Of a stretch of 39,191 nt of DNA, positions 1-6,339 are shown in pieces (within the stretch, counting starts at the first letter, position 1; every line of letters starts with the position of its first letter). The notes beneath the pieces were generated by a model that ran no database searches, was not told the DNA's origin, and saw only the letters and a program-made list of their open reading frames with translations. Both the position numbers and the translations under genes were made by a program. Origin of the DNA: a virus; IMG/VR virus record IMGVR_UViG_3300000227_000014, positions 1 through 39,191 of that record; one strand, given 5' to 3'.

Positions 1-24
1 TAAGGTAGATCCCAATCATCTACC
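1..24 (+). other. Possible stop codon of the wrapped-around initiator gene, plus a hairpin
   Basis: Bases 1-3 are TAA, in frame with the gene that runs off the right end if the window is circular. Bases 4-10 (GGTAGAT) and 18-24 (ATCTACC) form a perfect 7-bp stem with a 7-nt loop. No T-run follows, so this is not a standard terminator. The circular reading is inference. Confidence 0.4.
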
Positions 25-103
25 CCGCGCAAAGTGTAAGGCCGGCCAGATCAGCGTAAGATTGCCGATTTTTTCCCCGCAATTAAACAGGAGGTAAAAG
101 AAA

Positions 104-412
104 ATGGGAAAATGGGCCAACGTCACAAGTCAGTTGGAGATAATTCTGACTGACAGAATGCGCCATGAGCTGGCGCTCTGCAGCAATGCAGAGCGCCTAA
201 AATTACGCGTAAAACATTCAGGTTATTACGACCCCGGCAACCCCTATGCTTGCAACGACACAGCAGTCCCGCCTGAATGGGACTGCGAAGTGCAGGCACT
301 TGAAGGCGAAATACTAGCTGAAGATGACGGCGAAACGCCGCTATCTTCAGCACAAATAGCCGCCATCCTTGATGGCGGAGAGACGCTAGAGGCGATTTAT
401 TATGAATTGTGA
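104..412 (+). CDS. Hypothetical early phage protein, 102 aa
   Basis: I do not recognise the family. The ATG is preceded by a good ribosome binding site (AGGAGGT, 8 nt upstream). The product is acidic, mostly in its second half (EDDGE near residues 73-77), with no membrane segment, signal peptide or obvious Zn motif. It lies on the + strand in the early region, upstream of the tRNA. Short genes of this type next to replication genes are usual in siphoviruses, but no function can be inferred. Confidence 0.75.
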   Translation: MGKWANVTSQLEIILTDRMRHELALCSNAERLKLRVKHSGYYDPGNPYACNDTAVPPEWDCEVQALEGEILAEDDGETPLSSAQIAAILDGGETLEAIYYEL

Positions 413-506
413 TCTATGCGTCTAAGCTTCAATCCCCGAGAATGGGGAACGGTCGGTCTGACCTATGCGTCTAAGAAGCAGTGACAGCCGGGAAAGACCG
501 GCGCCT
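413..506 (+). other. Structured non-coding leader before the tRNA
   Basis: No gene is seen here. The stretch holds a 13-bp direct repeat CTATGCGTCTAAG (414-426 and 463-475) and three hairpins: TCCCC/GGGGA (433-448), GGTC/GACC near 451-463, and GCCGG/CCGGC (487-502, loop GAAAGA). It ends at the first base of the tRNA. It could be a processed leader or a decayed RNA gene; nothing identifies it further. Confidence 0.35.
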
Positions 507-589
507 GCATGAGTAGCCAAGTGGTTAAAGGCTCCAGACTGTAAATCTGGCGGCGAAAGCCTACGAAAGTTCAAATCTTTCCTCATGCA
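507..589 (+). tRNA. tRNA-Tyr (anticodon GTA), class II
   Basis: The cloverleaf can be folded by eye. The acceptor stem is GCATGAG (507-513) with CTCATGC (582-588), seven Watson-Crick pairs, discriminator A589. The D stem is GCC/GGC. The anticodon stem CCAGA/TCTGG encloses loop CTGTAAA, so the anticodon is GUA. A long variable arm (GGC-GAAA-GCC) is as expected for bacterial tRNA-Tyr. The T arm is GAAAG-TTCAAAT-CTTTC. CCA is not encoded (the next bases are CCG). The last 8 bases of the 3' segment, ATGCACCG, are repeated in tandem (585-600). Confidence 0.93.
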
Positions 590-650
590 CCGATGCACCG
601 ACCTAGCAACGTTGAATAATATGCAACAGGAATATGAAAGGGGTAAGAAA

Positions 651-848
651 ATGGAAATCAGAATTAATGAACAACAAGGGAAATTGTATGCCGGCGCCCT
701 GCCGAAGGGCGCTAAGATTATCGGTACTGTTGCGCGCAACAGTACCGATAAGGGAGCATTGGTTAAGCTCCCCAACGGGAAATTTGTACAAATCAACGCG
801 GGGGTTATACGAACCCTGCCGTTGCACGAGATTGGAATACCAGAATAA
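651..848 (+). CDS. Small hypothetical protein, 65 aa, containing a 34-bp palindrome
   Basis: The start at 651 is chosen because AAAGGGGTAAG lies just upstream; a longer frame beginning at 585 would overlap the tRNA 3' end. The C-terminal half (GALVKLPNGKFVQINAG, then VIRTLP) resembles a short conserved phage segment I have seen in unnamed proteins. No catalytic or membrane features are visible. The coding sequence contains a 7-bp-stem hairpin (694-712) followed five bases later by a perfect 34-bp palindrome (718-751), so its mRNA must be strongly folded. Function unknown. Confidence 0.7.
   Translation: MEIRINEQQGKLYAGALPKGAKIIGTVARNSTDKGALVKLPNGKFVQINAGVIRTLPLHEIGIPE
694..712 (+). repeat. 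7-bp-stem hairpin inside the 65-aa gene
   Basis: GCGCCCT (694-700), loop GCCGA, AGGGCGC (706-712). It lies five bases before the 34-bp palindrome, giving tandem stem-loops in the coding mRNA. Confidence 0.7.
718..751. repeat. Perfect 34-bp palindrome in a coding region
   Basis: The left arm TTATCGGTACTGTTGCG is followed with no spacer by its exact reverse complement; the centre is between 734 and 735. Because of the symmetry both strands encode the same IGTVARNSTD peptide. It could form an RNA hairpin or a DNA cruciform, or bind a dimeric protein. Confidence 0.95.
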
Positions 849-850
849 CC

Positions 851-878
851 CGGGCTGATGCCCGCAACTATGCTTTTT
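851..878 (+). terminator. Weak terminator-like hairpin
   Basis: CGGGC-TGAT-GCCCG (851-864) starts two bases after the stop of the 65-aa gene, and a T6 run lies eight bases further on (873-878). The stem is short and the T-run is offset, so termination would be partial at best. Confidence 0.3.
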
Positions 879-904
879 TCAAAAAAAAGAAAGGCGGTGA
901 AATA

Positions 905-1345
905 ATGCAGAAGTACACTGTTCTTAATAAAGGCGTGGAAACGCCTTTTGTGGGTAAAATTCTTGCCACAACCGACACGAAAAAGACCGATAATTGTCCG
1001 GTATGGACAGAGTTTGAGATTTATTTACGCGATGATAATACTTATGTGGTGAATGTACTGCGTAAATACATTTCAGGCGAAAGCAACGGCAGATCGTTCT
1101 TTTGCAGCGACCTTTACGCAGTGCAAAATTGCCTCGGGCACCCAATTTATCGTAGAGTGGCTTTCCGCGCGCAAATGTGTTACAACTTCGCTCGCAAGGC
1201 GCTTATAGCTGATGGAGTCATACAGGCACACGAATACCCGCTGACACTTGACGCAGAAGACAGGCCGGCCATGATTACACCAGAGCAGAAGCGTGATTTA
1301 ACCGAGATTTACGATGAAGATGATGAGTTTGATTTTACCGAATAA
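905..1345 (+). CDS. Hypothetical early phage protein, 146 aa
   Basis: I do not recognise the family. A ribosome binding site (AAGGCGGTG) precedes the ATG. The protein is soluble, contains several Cys residues without clear metal spacing, and ends in a very acidic tail (EIYDEDDEFDFTE). It sits directly upstream of the exonuclease gene, 14 bases from it, so it is probably co-transcribed with the recombination module. An acidic-tailed small protein there could be an accessory or DNA-mimic factor, but that is only a guess. Confidence 0.75.
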   Translation: MQKYTVLNKGVETPFVGKILATTDTKKTDNCPVWTEFEIYLRDDNTYVVNVLRKYISGESNGRSFFCSDLYAVQNCLGHPIYRRVAFRAQMCYNFARKALIADGVIQAHEYPLTLDAEDRPAMITPEQKRDLTEIYDEDDEFDFTE

Positions 1346-1359
1346 AAAAGAGGTGCTAA

Positions 1360-2154
1360 GTGATTCAGAAAATGAGTGATAATGAGTATTTCGCCCATAA
1401 AGGCATTAGCCAAACCTTCCTCAAGGCGTTCAGGCGTTCGCCGGCTCATGCTTTGTGGCAGCTAAAACACCCGCAAGAGCCAAGTTACGCAATGCAGGTC
1501 GGCACTTGCCTGCACGCGCTAATACTGGAGAGCAAGCGGGTGTTTGTTGCTTTACCAGAGAGCGCAAAGGGCAATAGTGCTGCTGCGAAAGCTGTTAAGA
1601 CTGAGTTTTATCTTGAACATGCGGGCAAAATCATACTTTCAGCCGAAGACGCAGCCAAGGTTGAGAGTATGGCCGAAAGTGTGTTGAACCACTCCGGAGC
1701 GCGTGCAATCCTTGATTTAGCCGGAGAATCGGAACTGCCGATATTCTGGAGCGAAAACGGGCTGGAAATGAAAGGGAAGATTGATCGCGTCAATCCACTT
1801 GGAGTGATTGATATAAAGACCACAAAAGACGCAAGGTTGAGCGAGTTTGCCAAGTCTGTTTATAACTATGGCTATCACGTTCAGGCGGCGCATTACTTGG
1901 CAGGGGCAGCGGCTAACGGGCTTCCCGCTGATGATTTTATTATTATTGCAGTCGAAAACGAAGCACCATACTGCACCGCACTACGCAAAATCGACCACGT
2001 ATCAATCATGGAAGGAGAACAAGAAAGGCAAGAGTTAATAGCGAAATATAAGCAATGTGTGGAAACAAATCACTGGCCGGGTTATAATGACGAAATCGAA
2101 ACCGTGTCAATACCAAAATGGGGTTTTAAACATATCATAAACGAGGAGTATTAA
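1360..2154 (+). CDS. RecE-like PD-(D/E)XK exonuclease, 264 aa
   Basis: Probable exodeoxyribonuclease VIII-type 5'-3' nuclease making 3' single-stranded tails for phage recombination. Motifs in order: GTCLH (residues 48-52), a glutamate before IFW (about 125), KIDRV with D142, DIKTT with D151 and K153 (the D-x-K core), and QAAHY (175-179). This is the usual order in RecE C-terminal/PDDEXK-like phage nucleases (DUF3799 type). The start is GTG at 1360, with AGAGGTG at ideal spacing; the next ATG (1372) is too far from that site. It is followed after one base by the putative annealing protein and then SSB, a typical exonuclease-annealase-SSB set. Confidence 0.85.
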   Translation: MIQKMSDNEYFAHKGISQTFLKAFRRSPAHALWQLKHPQEPSYAMQVGTCLHALILESKRVFVALPESAKGNSAAAKAVKTEFYLEHAGKIILSAEDAAKVESMAESVLNHSGARAILDLAGESELPIFWSENGLEMKGKIDRVNPLGVIDIKTTKDARLSEFAKSVYNYGYHVQAAHYLAGAAANGLPADDFIIIAVENEAPYCTALRKIDHVSIMEGEQERQELIAKYKQCVETNHWPGYNDEIETVSIPKWGFKHIINEEY

Positions 2155-2155
2155 A

Positions 2156-3103
2156 ATGGAAGAAAATAAACAGATGACTACCAACGGCACTGAACTGGCC
2201 GCAACCGCTTCGGCAGCGATGGCAAAGGCTGAGATTGAATCGGCTTATATCATGGCAATGCGCAAGCCGCGCTCATGGGCTGACGTGAGAGCTAAGATTA
2301 TTGCGGCATGTGAGCGCCCCGTATTCGCGATGAAGGCCGAATACGCAAAGCCGATGGGGAAAGACAAAATCAGCGGGCCGTCTATTCGCTTTGCCGAAAC
2401 CGTCATACAGGCGGCAGGCAATATCAAAACGTCTGCAACCGTGATTTATGATGACGAGAATATCAGAAAAGTGCATGTGCAGGTTATTGATCTTGAAAAT
2501 AACATCAGCTATGGCAAAGAAATCACGTTGCAGAAAACCGTTGAACGCTCATACTTGAAACAGGGGCAAGAGCCGCTTTCTACGCGCCTGAACAGTTACG
2601 GCAAAATGGTTTATATCGTGCCCGCGACCGAAGATGAACTACTAGTTAAGCAGGCAGCACAGGAAAGCAAAATCATCAGAACTTGCGGCCTTCGCATGAT
2701 TCCGCAGGACATCGTAGATGAGGCTATGGAAGTTGCACGCAATACCCGCCGGAAGAACATTGACCCGAAAGCTGAAACAAACAAGATTCTTGATGCTTTT
2801 GCAAAAATCGGCGTTAAACCTTCTGACATTTCGAGCTACCTGAAAAAACCGATTGAGCAGATTGTGGCCGCTGACATTGATGATTTGCGGCAGATTTATA
2901 CCGCGCTAAAAGACGGCGAGGCGCGTTGGTCTGACTTTTTGGAAGATGCTACCATCGTTGATGGTAGCATCAAAGAAGATGCAAACGCAAAACTTGCAAG
3001 ATTGATAAAAGAATCTGATGCAAAAAAGCTGGTTGATAAGCCTGCCGAGACAGCTGACGCAGACCCGAAGGCCGCCGAAATATCGGAAAAGAAAGGAAAA
3101 TAA
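2156..3103 (+). CDS. Putative single-strand annealing/recombination protein, 315 aa
   Basis: Belongs to a conserved phage family marked by GPSIRFAE (about residues 74-81) and by KTVER and RLNSYG segments. I know the family only as hypothetical phage proteins lying beside exonucleases. The gene begins one base after the exonuclease stop and is followed by SSB, so a RecT/Erf-like annealing role is the best contextual guess; I cannot show the fold. The C-terminus is charged and low-complexity (Ala/Lys/Glu), like a flexible tail. A 12-bp-arm inverted repeat with a 3-nt loop lies in the coding region (2945-2971). Confidence 0.6.
   Translation: MEENKQMTTNGTELAATASAAMAKAEIESAYIMAMRKPRSWADVRAKIIAACERPVFAMKAEYAKPMGKDKISGPSIRFAETVIQAAGNIKTSATVIYDDENIRKVHVQVIDLENNISYGKEITLQKTVERSYLKQGQEPLSTRLNSYGKMVYIVPATEDELLVKQAAQESKIIRTCGLRMIPQDIVDEAMEVARNTRRKNIDPKAETNKILDAFAKIGVKPSDISSYLKKPIEQIVAADIDDLRQIYTALKDGEARWSDFLEDATIVDGSIKEDANAKLARLIKESDAKKLVDKPAETADADPKAAEISEKKGK
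2945..2971. repeat. 12-bp-arm inverted repeat inside a gene
   Basis: GATGCTACCATC (2945-2956), loop GTT, GATGGTAGCATC (2960-2971); the arms are perfectly complementary. It encodes DATIVDGSI in the putative annealing protein. No T-run follows, so it is not a terminator. Confidence 0.85.
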
Positions 3104-3107
3104 GCAA

Positions 3108-3350
3108 ATGCGGGGTAGGCTTGCCCCGCTTATTTACACCATGAGAAAAATCGAACAGGACATTCTGAACATACTAAGAGACGACTGCTACATGACCCGC
3201 AAGGTGATTATGAAGCGCACCGGCAGAAGCAAAACGCCAGTTTATGATGCTATTGCGTCGCTATTGGACGCCGATTTGATCGATGAAACTCGCGTGGTTA
3301 CGCTTGATAGCAACCGAATTGAGAAAGCGTATATGAAGATAATCCAATGA
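3108..3350 (+). CDS. Small winged-helix DNA-binding protein, 80 aa
   Basis: The C-terminal 65 residues read as a helix-turn-helix/winged-helix: MRKIEQDILNIL, then MTRKVIMKRTGRSKTPVY as turn and recognition helix, then AIASLLDADLI and a short beta wing. Start 3108 is preferred because AAGGAAA lies about ten bases upstream, overlapping the previous gene's end; ATG 3141 has no ribosome site. It sits between the putative annealing protein and SSB. A local regulator is likely; the target is unknown. Confidence 0.65.
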   Translation: MRGRLAPLIYTMRKIEQDILNILRDDCYMTRKVIMKRTGRSKTPVYDAIASLLDADLIDETRVVTLDSNRIEKAYMKIIQ

Positions 3351-3377
3351 ATAGCAAGAAAAAGATGAGGGTAATAA

Positions 3378-3749
3378 ATGAATAAAATAATAGTAACGGG
3401 CTGCCTTGGCAGAGATGCAGAATTGAAAGTTTTGCCAAGCGGCAAAAACGTCCTTGAATTTTCGATCGCCGTAAACAGCGGATCCGGCGACAATAGAAAG
3501 CCTTCCTGGTGGAAGGCGAAGCTGTTCGGCGATAGGGCCGCGAAACTTGTAAAACACTTTGTAAAAGGCACAAAACTGATGATCGAAGGCGTGCCGGAAT
3601 TGCGCGAGTACGAAGCCAAAGACGGCAGCAAGAGAATCAGCCCCGAAATTTTCATGGGCGATTTTGAATTTATTGGCGGCAAGGGGTCCGAATCGAGTCC
3701 TGTCGCGCCCGCTGATGTCGGGGCAGATGATTCGAGTGTGCCGTTCTGA
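3378..3749 (+). CDS. ssb: Single-stranded DNA-binding protein (SSB), 123 aa
   Basis: OB-fold SSB. The N-terminus (MNKIIVTGCLGRDAEL), the mid-sequence FSIAVN and the WWKAKLFGDRAAKL strand match bacterial and phage SSBs, and the protein ends in an acidic tip DDSSVPF comparable to the DDIPF tail that recruits partner proteins. The C-terminal linker is short, giving a protein smaller than host SSBs, as usual for phages. The ribosome site is GAGGG upstream of the ATG. It completes an exonuclease, putative annealase and SSB recombination set and would also coat replication intermediates. Confidence 0.93.
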   Translation: MNKIIVTGCLGRDAELKVLPSGKNVLEFSIAVNSGSGDNRKPSWWKAKLFGDRAAKLVKHFVKGTKLMIEGVPELREYEAKDGSKRISPEIFMGDFEFIGGKGSESSPVAPADVGADDSSVPF

Positions 3750-3752
3750 TTT

Positions 3753-3959
3753 ATGCAACGCAACCGCAGAGGCAGACCACAAAAGGGCAGTAAACGCCGC
3801 CGCATTTATGTTTGTGACACTGCCTTAATCAACCGCTCAATAATGCCGGACGAGGCTCTTGCAATGGTGCAAGGGCTGCCCGGCAGTTTATGGGCTAATG
3901 CAATTCCACGGCAAAAACGGCAAAGAAGCGGTATTCGAAAGGTCGATAACGAATTGTGA
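3753..3959 (+). CDS. Basic hypothetical protein, 68 aa
   Basis: Begins three bases after the SSB stop and ends in a GTGA overlap with the next gene, so translation is coupled to both neighbours. Very basic N-terminus (RRGRPQKGSKRRR), suggesting nucleic-acid binding. The middle (MPDEALAMVQGLPGSLW) is like a short helical segment. No known family recognised. Confidence 0.6.
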   Translation: MQRNRRGRPQKGSKRRRIYVCDTALINRSIMPDEALAMVQGLPGSLWANAIPRQKRQRSGIRKVDNEL

Positions 3960-4372
3960 GTAAATACAAAAACGGCAAAGTTGTCATCGACGGTATCAAG
4001 TTCGATTCGGGCGCAGAGGGAGAGCGATACAAGATTCTGAAGGCCAAAGAAAAAGCAGGATTAATTAAAAATCTTGAGTTACAGAAAACATACCCATTAC
4101 TTGTAAACGGCCTGAAAATATGCGATTACCGCGCTGATTTTGTTTATGAAGTTGGCGGCAAAACGGTTGTTGAGGATGTTAAAGGGCAACTGCATGATGT
4201 TTTCAAGCTGAAATACAAGCTGATGTATGCCTGTCATGGTATTATTTTGCTGATTACAAAAGCGCTTTATCGGACGATGAACAAAGTAAAGTATATCGTG
4301 GGCTTTGAGCAGAACAGTGACGGGCTTGTGCTGCCGAAAACGCCGAAAGCAAAGGGGAAAAAGGGGAAATGA
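3956..4372 (+). CDS. DUF1064 family nuclease-like protein, 138 aa
   Basis: Matches the DUF1064 pattern: FDSGAEGERYKIL near the N-terminus, LELQKTYPLLVNG, then YRADFVY and VVEDVKG, giving a D...ED-x-K arrangement typical of PD-(D/E)XK endonucleases. The family is common in phage replication regions and is thought to be a Holliday-junction or structure-specific nuclease, though that is unproven to my knowledge. Start GTG 3956 overlaps the upstream stop (GTGA), and the stop overlaps the next ATG (ATGA), so this is a tight operon. The C-terminal tail is lysine-rich. Confidence 0.8.
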   Translation: MSKYKNGKVVIDGIKFDSGAEGERYKILKAKEKAGLIKNLELQKTYPLLVNGLKICDYRADFVYEVGGKTVVEDVKGQLHDVFKLKYKLMYACHGIILLITKALYRTMNKVKYIVGFEQNSDGLVLPKTPKAKGKKGK

Positions 4373-4548
4373 AAAAGCAAAAACTGCAACCGATTGATTA
4401 TTACCGCATTTCAGAGCTACAAAAGCGCCGTGTTGCCCTTTGGAAACATGCGCATACTTTACCGGATAGCGACCCGAAAAAAGCTGAAATTATAGAAGCG
4501 GCGCAAAAAATATACGACGGTCTTGTGAAAATAGGCTTTGCGCCATGA
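4369..4548 (+). CDS. Small hypothetical protein, 59 aa
   Basis: The ATG overlaps the DUF1064 stop (ATGA) and its own TGA overlaps the next ATG in the same way, so it is translationally coupled on both sides. The translation begins MKKQKLQPIDYYRISELQKR and is mostly helical and charged, ending KIYDGLVKIGFAP. No family recognised. The double ATGA coupling makes it convincing as a gene despite its size. Confidence 0.65.
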   Translation: MKKQKLQPIDYYRISELQKRRVALWKHAHTLPDSDPKKAEIIEAAQKIYDGLVKIGFAP

Positions 4549-4922
4549 ATCATACTGCTGACGCGGTAAAGAACCATAAAAGCTGGATAACAAATAAAGA
4601 GTTTTTTGAACGCACCTTGAGTGATTACCGCGCCAAGTTTAACGGTGAAAAAGACGATTGTATCATCATTTTTGCCGATAAACGCACTGGCAATTTTAAT
4701 TACTCATCGAATACAGCTGAGGATAAGAATCTAACGCCGTTTGAGCTGACAGGCATACTTGAAGTAGTGAAACATGCGACCATCTCAGATGCTTATGTGG
4801 TTAATCTTTCTTGTCGTGACCCGAGCAAGATCCACAAGCTCCTTGTAGATCTTCAAAACGCTTTACGGCGGCCAATCTTTCAAGCTCAAAGAATATTGCG
4901 CCATCTTCAGGGTGCCGCTTAA
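4545..4922 (+). CDS. Hypothetical protein, 125 aa, overlapping an antisense gene
   Basis: Starts in an ATGA overlap with the 59-aa gene. The first 80 residues (FADKRTGNFNYSSNTAEDKN, then LTPFELTGILEVV) look like a genuine protein, with an alpha/beta character. The last 40 residues lie antisense to the end of the - strand membrane-protein gene (4801-4922) and look less natural. The simplest reading is a gene whose original 3' end was replaced when the - strand gene was inserted. Function unknown. Confidence 0.55.
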   Translation: MNHTADAVKNHKSWITNKEFFERTLSDYRAKFNGEKDDCIIIFADKRTGNFNYSSNTAEDKNLTPFELTGILEVVKHATISDAYVVNLSCRDPSKIHKLLVDLQNALRRPIFQAQRILRHLQGAA

Positions 4923-5175
4923 TGTGAATATCGGTTAGCTTGTTTGCTCGGGCTTCTGTCAGCAAATACCGATCAAGAAACAGTTCTCGCATGCTTGTTT
5001 CGTGCTTTTGTGTTTTTCTAGTCTGAAAAAATGCCCATATTGAGAAGATAAACACACACACAAGCATAATCGTAAGCCCGATGACGATGATTTTTTCTGG
5101 TGTTGCAAGTAGCATGAATGACGCGGCAATGCTACTGAGGATTTTGACAAGGATTCCGATATTCAAATCTTTCAC
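4801..5175 (-). CDS. Two-helix membrane protein (moron-like), 124 aa
   Basis: The only - strand gene inside the + strand early operon. It has two hydrophobic segments (IGILVKILSSIAASFMLLA and IIVIGLTIMLVCVFIFSIWAF) with a short turn, then a charged cytoplasmic-type tail ending GHDKKD. I chose GTG at 5175, which has GGAG eight bases upstream; the longer frame to 5250 would run through a candidate promoter. Single autonomous membrane-protein genes of this kind are often superinfection-exclusion or lysogeny-conversion proteins, which is inference here. Its 3' end overlaps the convergent + gene by 122 bases. Confidence 0.7.
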   Translation of the reverse strand: MKDLNIGILVKILSSIAASFMLLATPEKIIVIGLTIMLVCVFIFSIWAFFQTRKTQKHETSMRELFLDRYLLTEARANKLTDIHIKRHPEDGAIFFELERLAAVKRFEDLQGACGSCSGHDKKD

Positions 5176-5207
5176 GCTCTGCGCTCCAAATAGGGTATAG
5201 TTTGAGT

Positions 5208-5237
5208 ATATCACAAAAACTTTTTTATTCCAAACAA
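5208..5237 (-). promoter_or_regulatory. Candidate promoter of the - strand membrane gene
   Basis: On the - strand, TTGTTT (5237-5232), 18-nt A/T-rich spacer, TGATAT (5213-5208). Transcription would start near 5200, upstream of the GGAG/GTG start at 5175. Only a partial match to sigma-70 consensus. Confidence 0.4.
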
Positions 5238-5269
5238 TTATCGCTTGCATCAGAAATCAGATTGTGTTA

Positions 5270-5284
5270 TCCATAAGTTATGGA
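5270..5284. promoter_or_regulatory. 15-bp palindrome upstream of the 103-aa gene, possible operator
   Basis: TCCATAA-G-TTATGGA is a perfect 7-bp inverted repeat between the divergent - strand gene and the gene at 5310. A weak + strand TTGCAT/TATCCA pair (17-nt spacer) overlaps it. Operator function is inference. Confidence 0.35.
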
Positions 5285-5309
5285 ACGAAACTTAAAAAGA
5301 GGTGTTATT

Positions 5310-5621
5310 ATGAATAACGGGCAGATAGTCAGCTACAAATGTCAGTGGCTTGTGCTCTACAAAGCAGCAGGCAACTTCTTGTTGCTTGATTTCGCAAGCT
5401 ACATGGAAATCTACAACAACGCCTGGACGGCTGAAGACGTGCTGGCAAATGATCGCTTTCTGGCCAATAGTATTGGTGTGATTGGTGCGATCACACCAAG
5501 CCTTGAGGATTCTCTGGGCGGTTTTGCTCATAAGAAAGACATTATCGCCACAGATCAGCGAATCGCCACAGATCAGCGAGTAGAGGAAAAGACCTATGAC
5601 AGGGGGGGGTATTGTGGATAA
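5310..5621 (+). CDS. Hypothetical protein, 103 aa, with hexapeptide duplication and poly-G 3' end
   Basis: Start 5310 has AAAGAGGTG at good spacing; the in-frame ATG at 5280 lacks one. No family recognised. The C-terminal part carries a perfect 18-bp tandem duplication (5544-5579) encoding IATDQR twice, and the gene body contains a 10-bp-arm inverted repeat (5473-5499). Its last codons pass through a G8 tract (5602-5609) and overlap the first 26 bases of thyX in another frame. Loss of one G would fuse it to ThyX. Confidence 0.6.
   Translation: MNNGQIVSYKCQWLVLYKAAGNFLLLDFASYMEIYNNAWTAEDVLANDRFLANSIGVIGAITPSLEDSLGGFAHKKDIIATDQRIATDQRVEEKTYDRGGYCG
5473..5499. repeat. 10-bp-arm inverted repeat inside a gene
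   Basis: TTGGTGTGAT (5473-5482), 7-nt loop, ATCACACCAA (5490-5499), arms perfectly complementary, within the 103-aa gene. Confidence 0.8.
5544..5579 (+). repeat. 18-bp perfect tandem repeat
   Basis: Two copies of ATCGCCACAGATCAGCGA back to back (5544-5561, 5562-5579), in frame, duplicating IATDQR. A clean recent slippage or duplication product. Confidence 0.95.
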
Positions 5622-6246
5622 AATTATTGTCGTTTTAAATCATGTCACTCCTGAATTTGTGGTCAATGAAGCTGTTGGCATGCCCTACGACACGCAGCCA
5701 AGTAGCGAGCTGACTAGCAAGGTTATCGGCATAAAAAAGCACCTTTCTTGCGCCGAGCACATCATTATGAACTGGCACGTTGTCGGGGCGAGTCGTCTTG
5801 AGTTGCAAGAGCACATGCGGCATAGAATGGCAAGCCCTACCGTGAAAAGCACCAGATACACGATTGATAAAGACTTTTTGCGTGATTATGCGCTGAATAC
5901 CGAAGATTTGTTTGTTACACCTGATTTAAAGAATCTGCCAGTCGAACAGGCCGCAATACTTAACGCGCATTTATCATTCAGCGCCGTTTCTGCAATCAGA
6001 GCCATTAAAGAGTGCAAGCATGCGAAAATACCCAACGATTATATCAAGTATCTCTTGCCAGAAAGCCTGAGAACTAGCTTTTCGTGGACAATCAATCTAC
6101 GTTCGTTTATCAATTTTCTTAAACTAAGAACCGATAAACATGCACACTTTGAGATTAGGCACGTCGCAAATGAAATGCGGCGCAAGATTAGCGAGAGTTT
6201 GGCTGCGAAGTATGTTGATGAGCTTCTTAATCAGATGGGATTGTAA
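5596..6246 (+). CDS. thyX: Flavin-dependent thymidylate synthase ThyX, 216 aa
   Basis: Makes dTMP from dUMP using FAD, NADPH and methylenetetrahydrofolate. The ThyX signature RHRMAS is at residues 75-80, followed by STRY (85-88), i.e. the RHRxxS...SxRY motif. Further family features are TINLRSFINFLKLR (165-178) and a terminal EIR (186-188). The length is normal for ThyX. The start may be ATG 5596 (GAGG nine bases upstream) or GTG 5614, which would use the G8 tract as ribosome site; both are in frame. It is the last + strand gene before the bidirectional terminator. With the dNTP-hydrolysing fusion at 28.8 kb it suggests the phage adjusts the host deoxynucleotide pool. Confidence 0.95.
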   Translation: MTGGGIVDKIIVVLNHVTPEFVVNEAVGMPYDTQPSSELTSKVIGIKKHLSCAEHIIMNWHVVGASRLELQEHMRHRMASPTVKSTRYTIDKDFLRDYALNTEDLFVTPDLKNLPVEQAAILNAHLSFSAVSAIRAIKECKHAKIPNDYIKYLLPESLRTSFSWTINLRSFINFLKLRTDKHAHFEIRHVANEMRRKISESLAAKYVDELLNQMGL

Positions 6247-6300
6247 ATAAACGCCCACCACAAATCTGAACATACAATCGCAAATCGCGAATAGCAAAAA

Positions 6301-6328
6301 GCCGGGGCATAACAACCCCGGCCTTTAT
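6301..6328. terminator. Bidirectional rho-independent terminator
   Basis: GCCGGGG (6301-6307), 8-nt loop, CCCCGGC (6316-6322), with AAAAA upstream and CTTTATTTT downstream. It lies between thyX (+) and the convergent lysis genes (-) and can serve both directions. Confidence 0.9.
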
Positions 6329-6339
6329 TTTGCCTGCAA

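Noticed and set aside
413-480. A second tRNA gene
   Set aside because: Hairpins are present but no acceptor/T-arm geometry or anticodon loop can be assembled.
585-650. Longer start for the 65-aa gene at 585
   Set aside because: It overlaps the tRNA 3' end and lacks a ribosome site; ATG 651 has one.
718-751. Protelomerase (hairpin telomere) site
   Set aside because: No protelomerase-like gene is seen and the palindrome lies within a coding frame; only a superficial resemblance.
4801-5250. Longer N-terminus (to 5250) for the - strand membrane protein
   Set aside because: The extension crosses the candidate promoter; GTG 5175 has GGAG at proper spacing.
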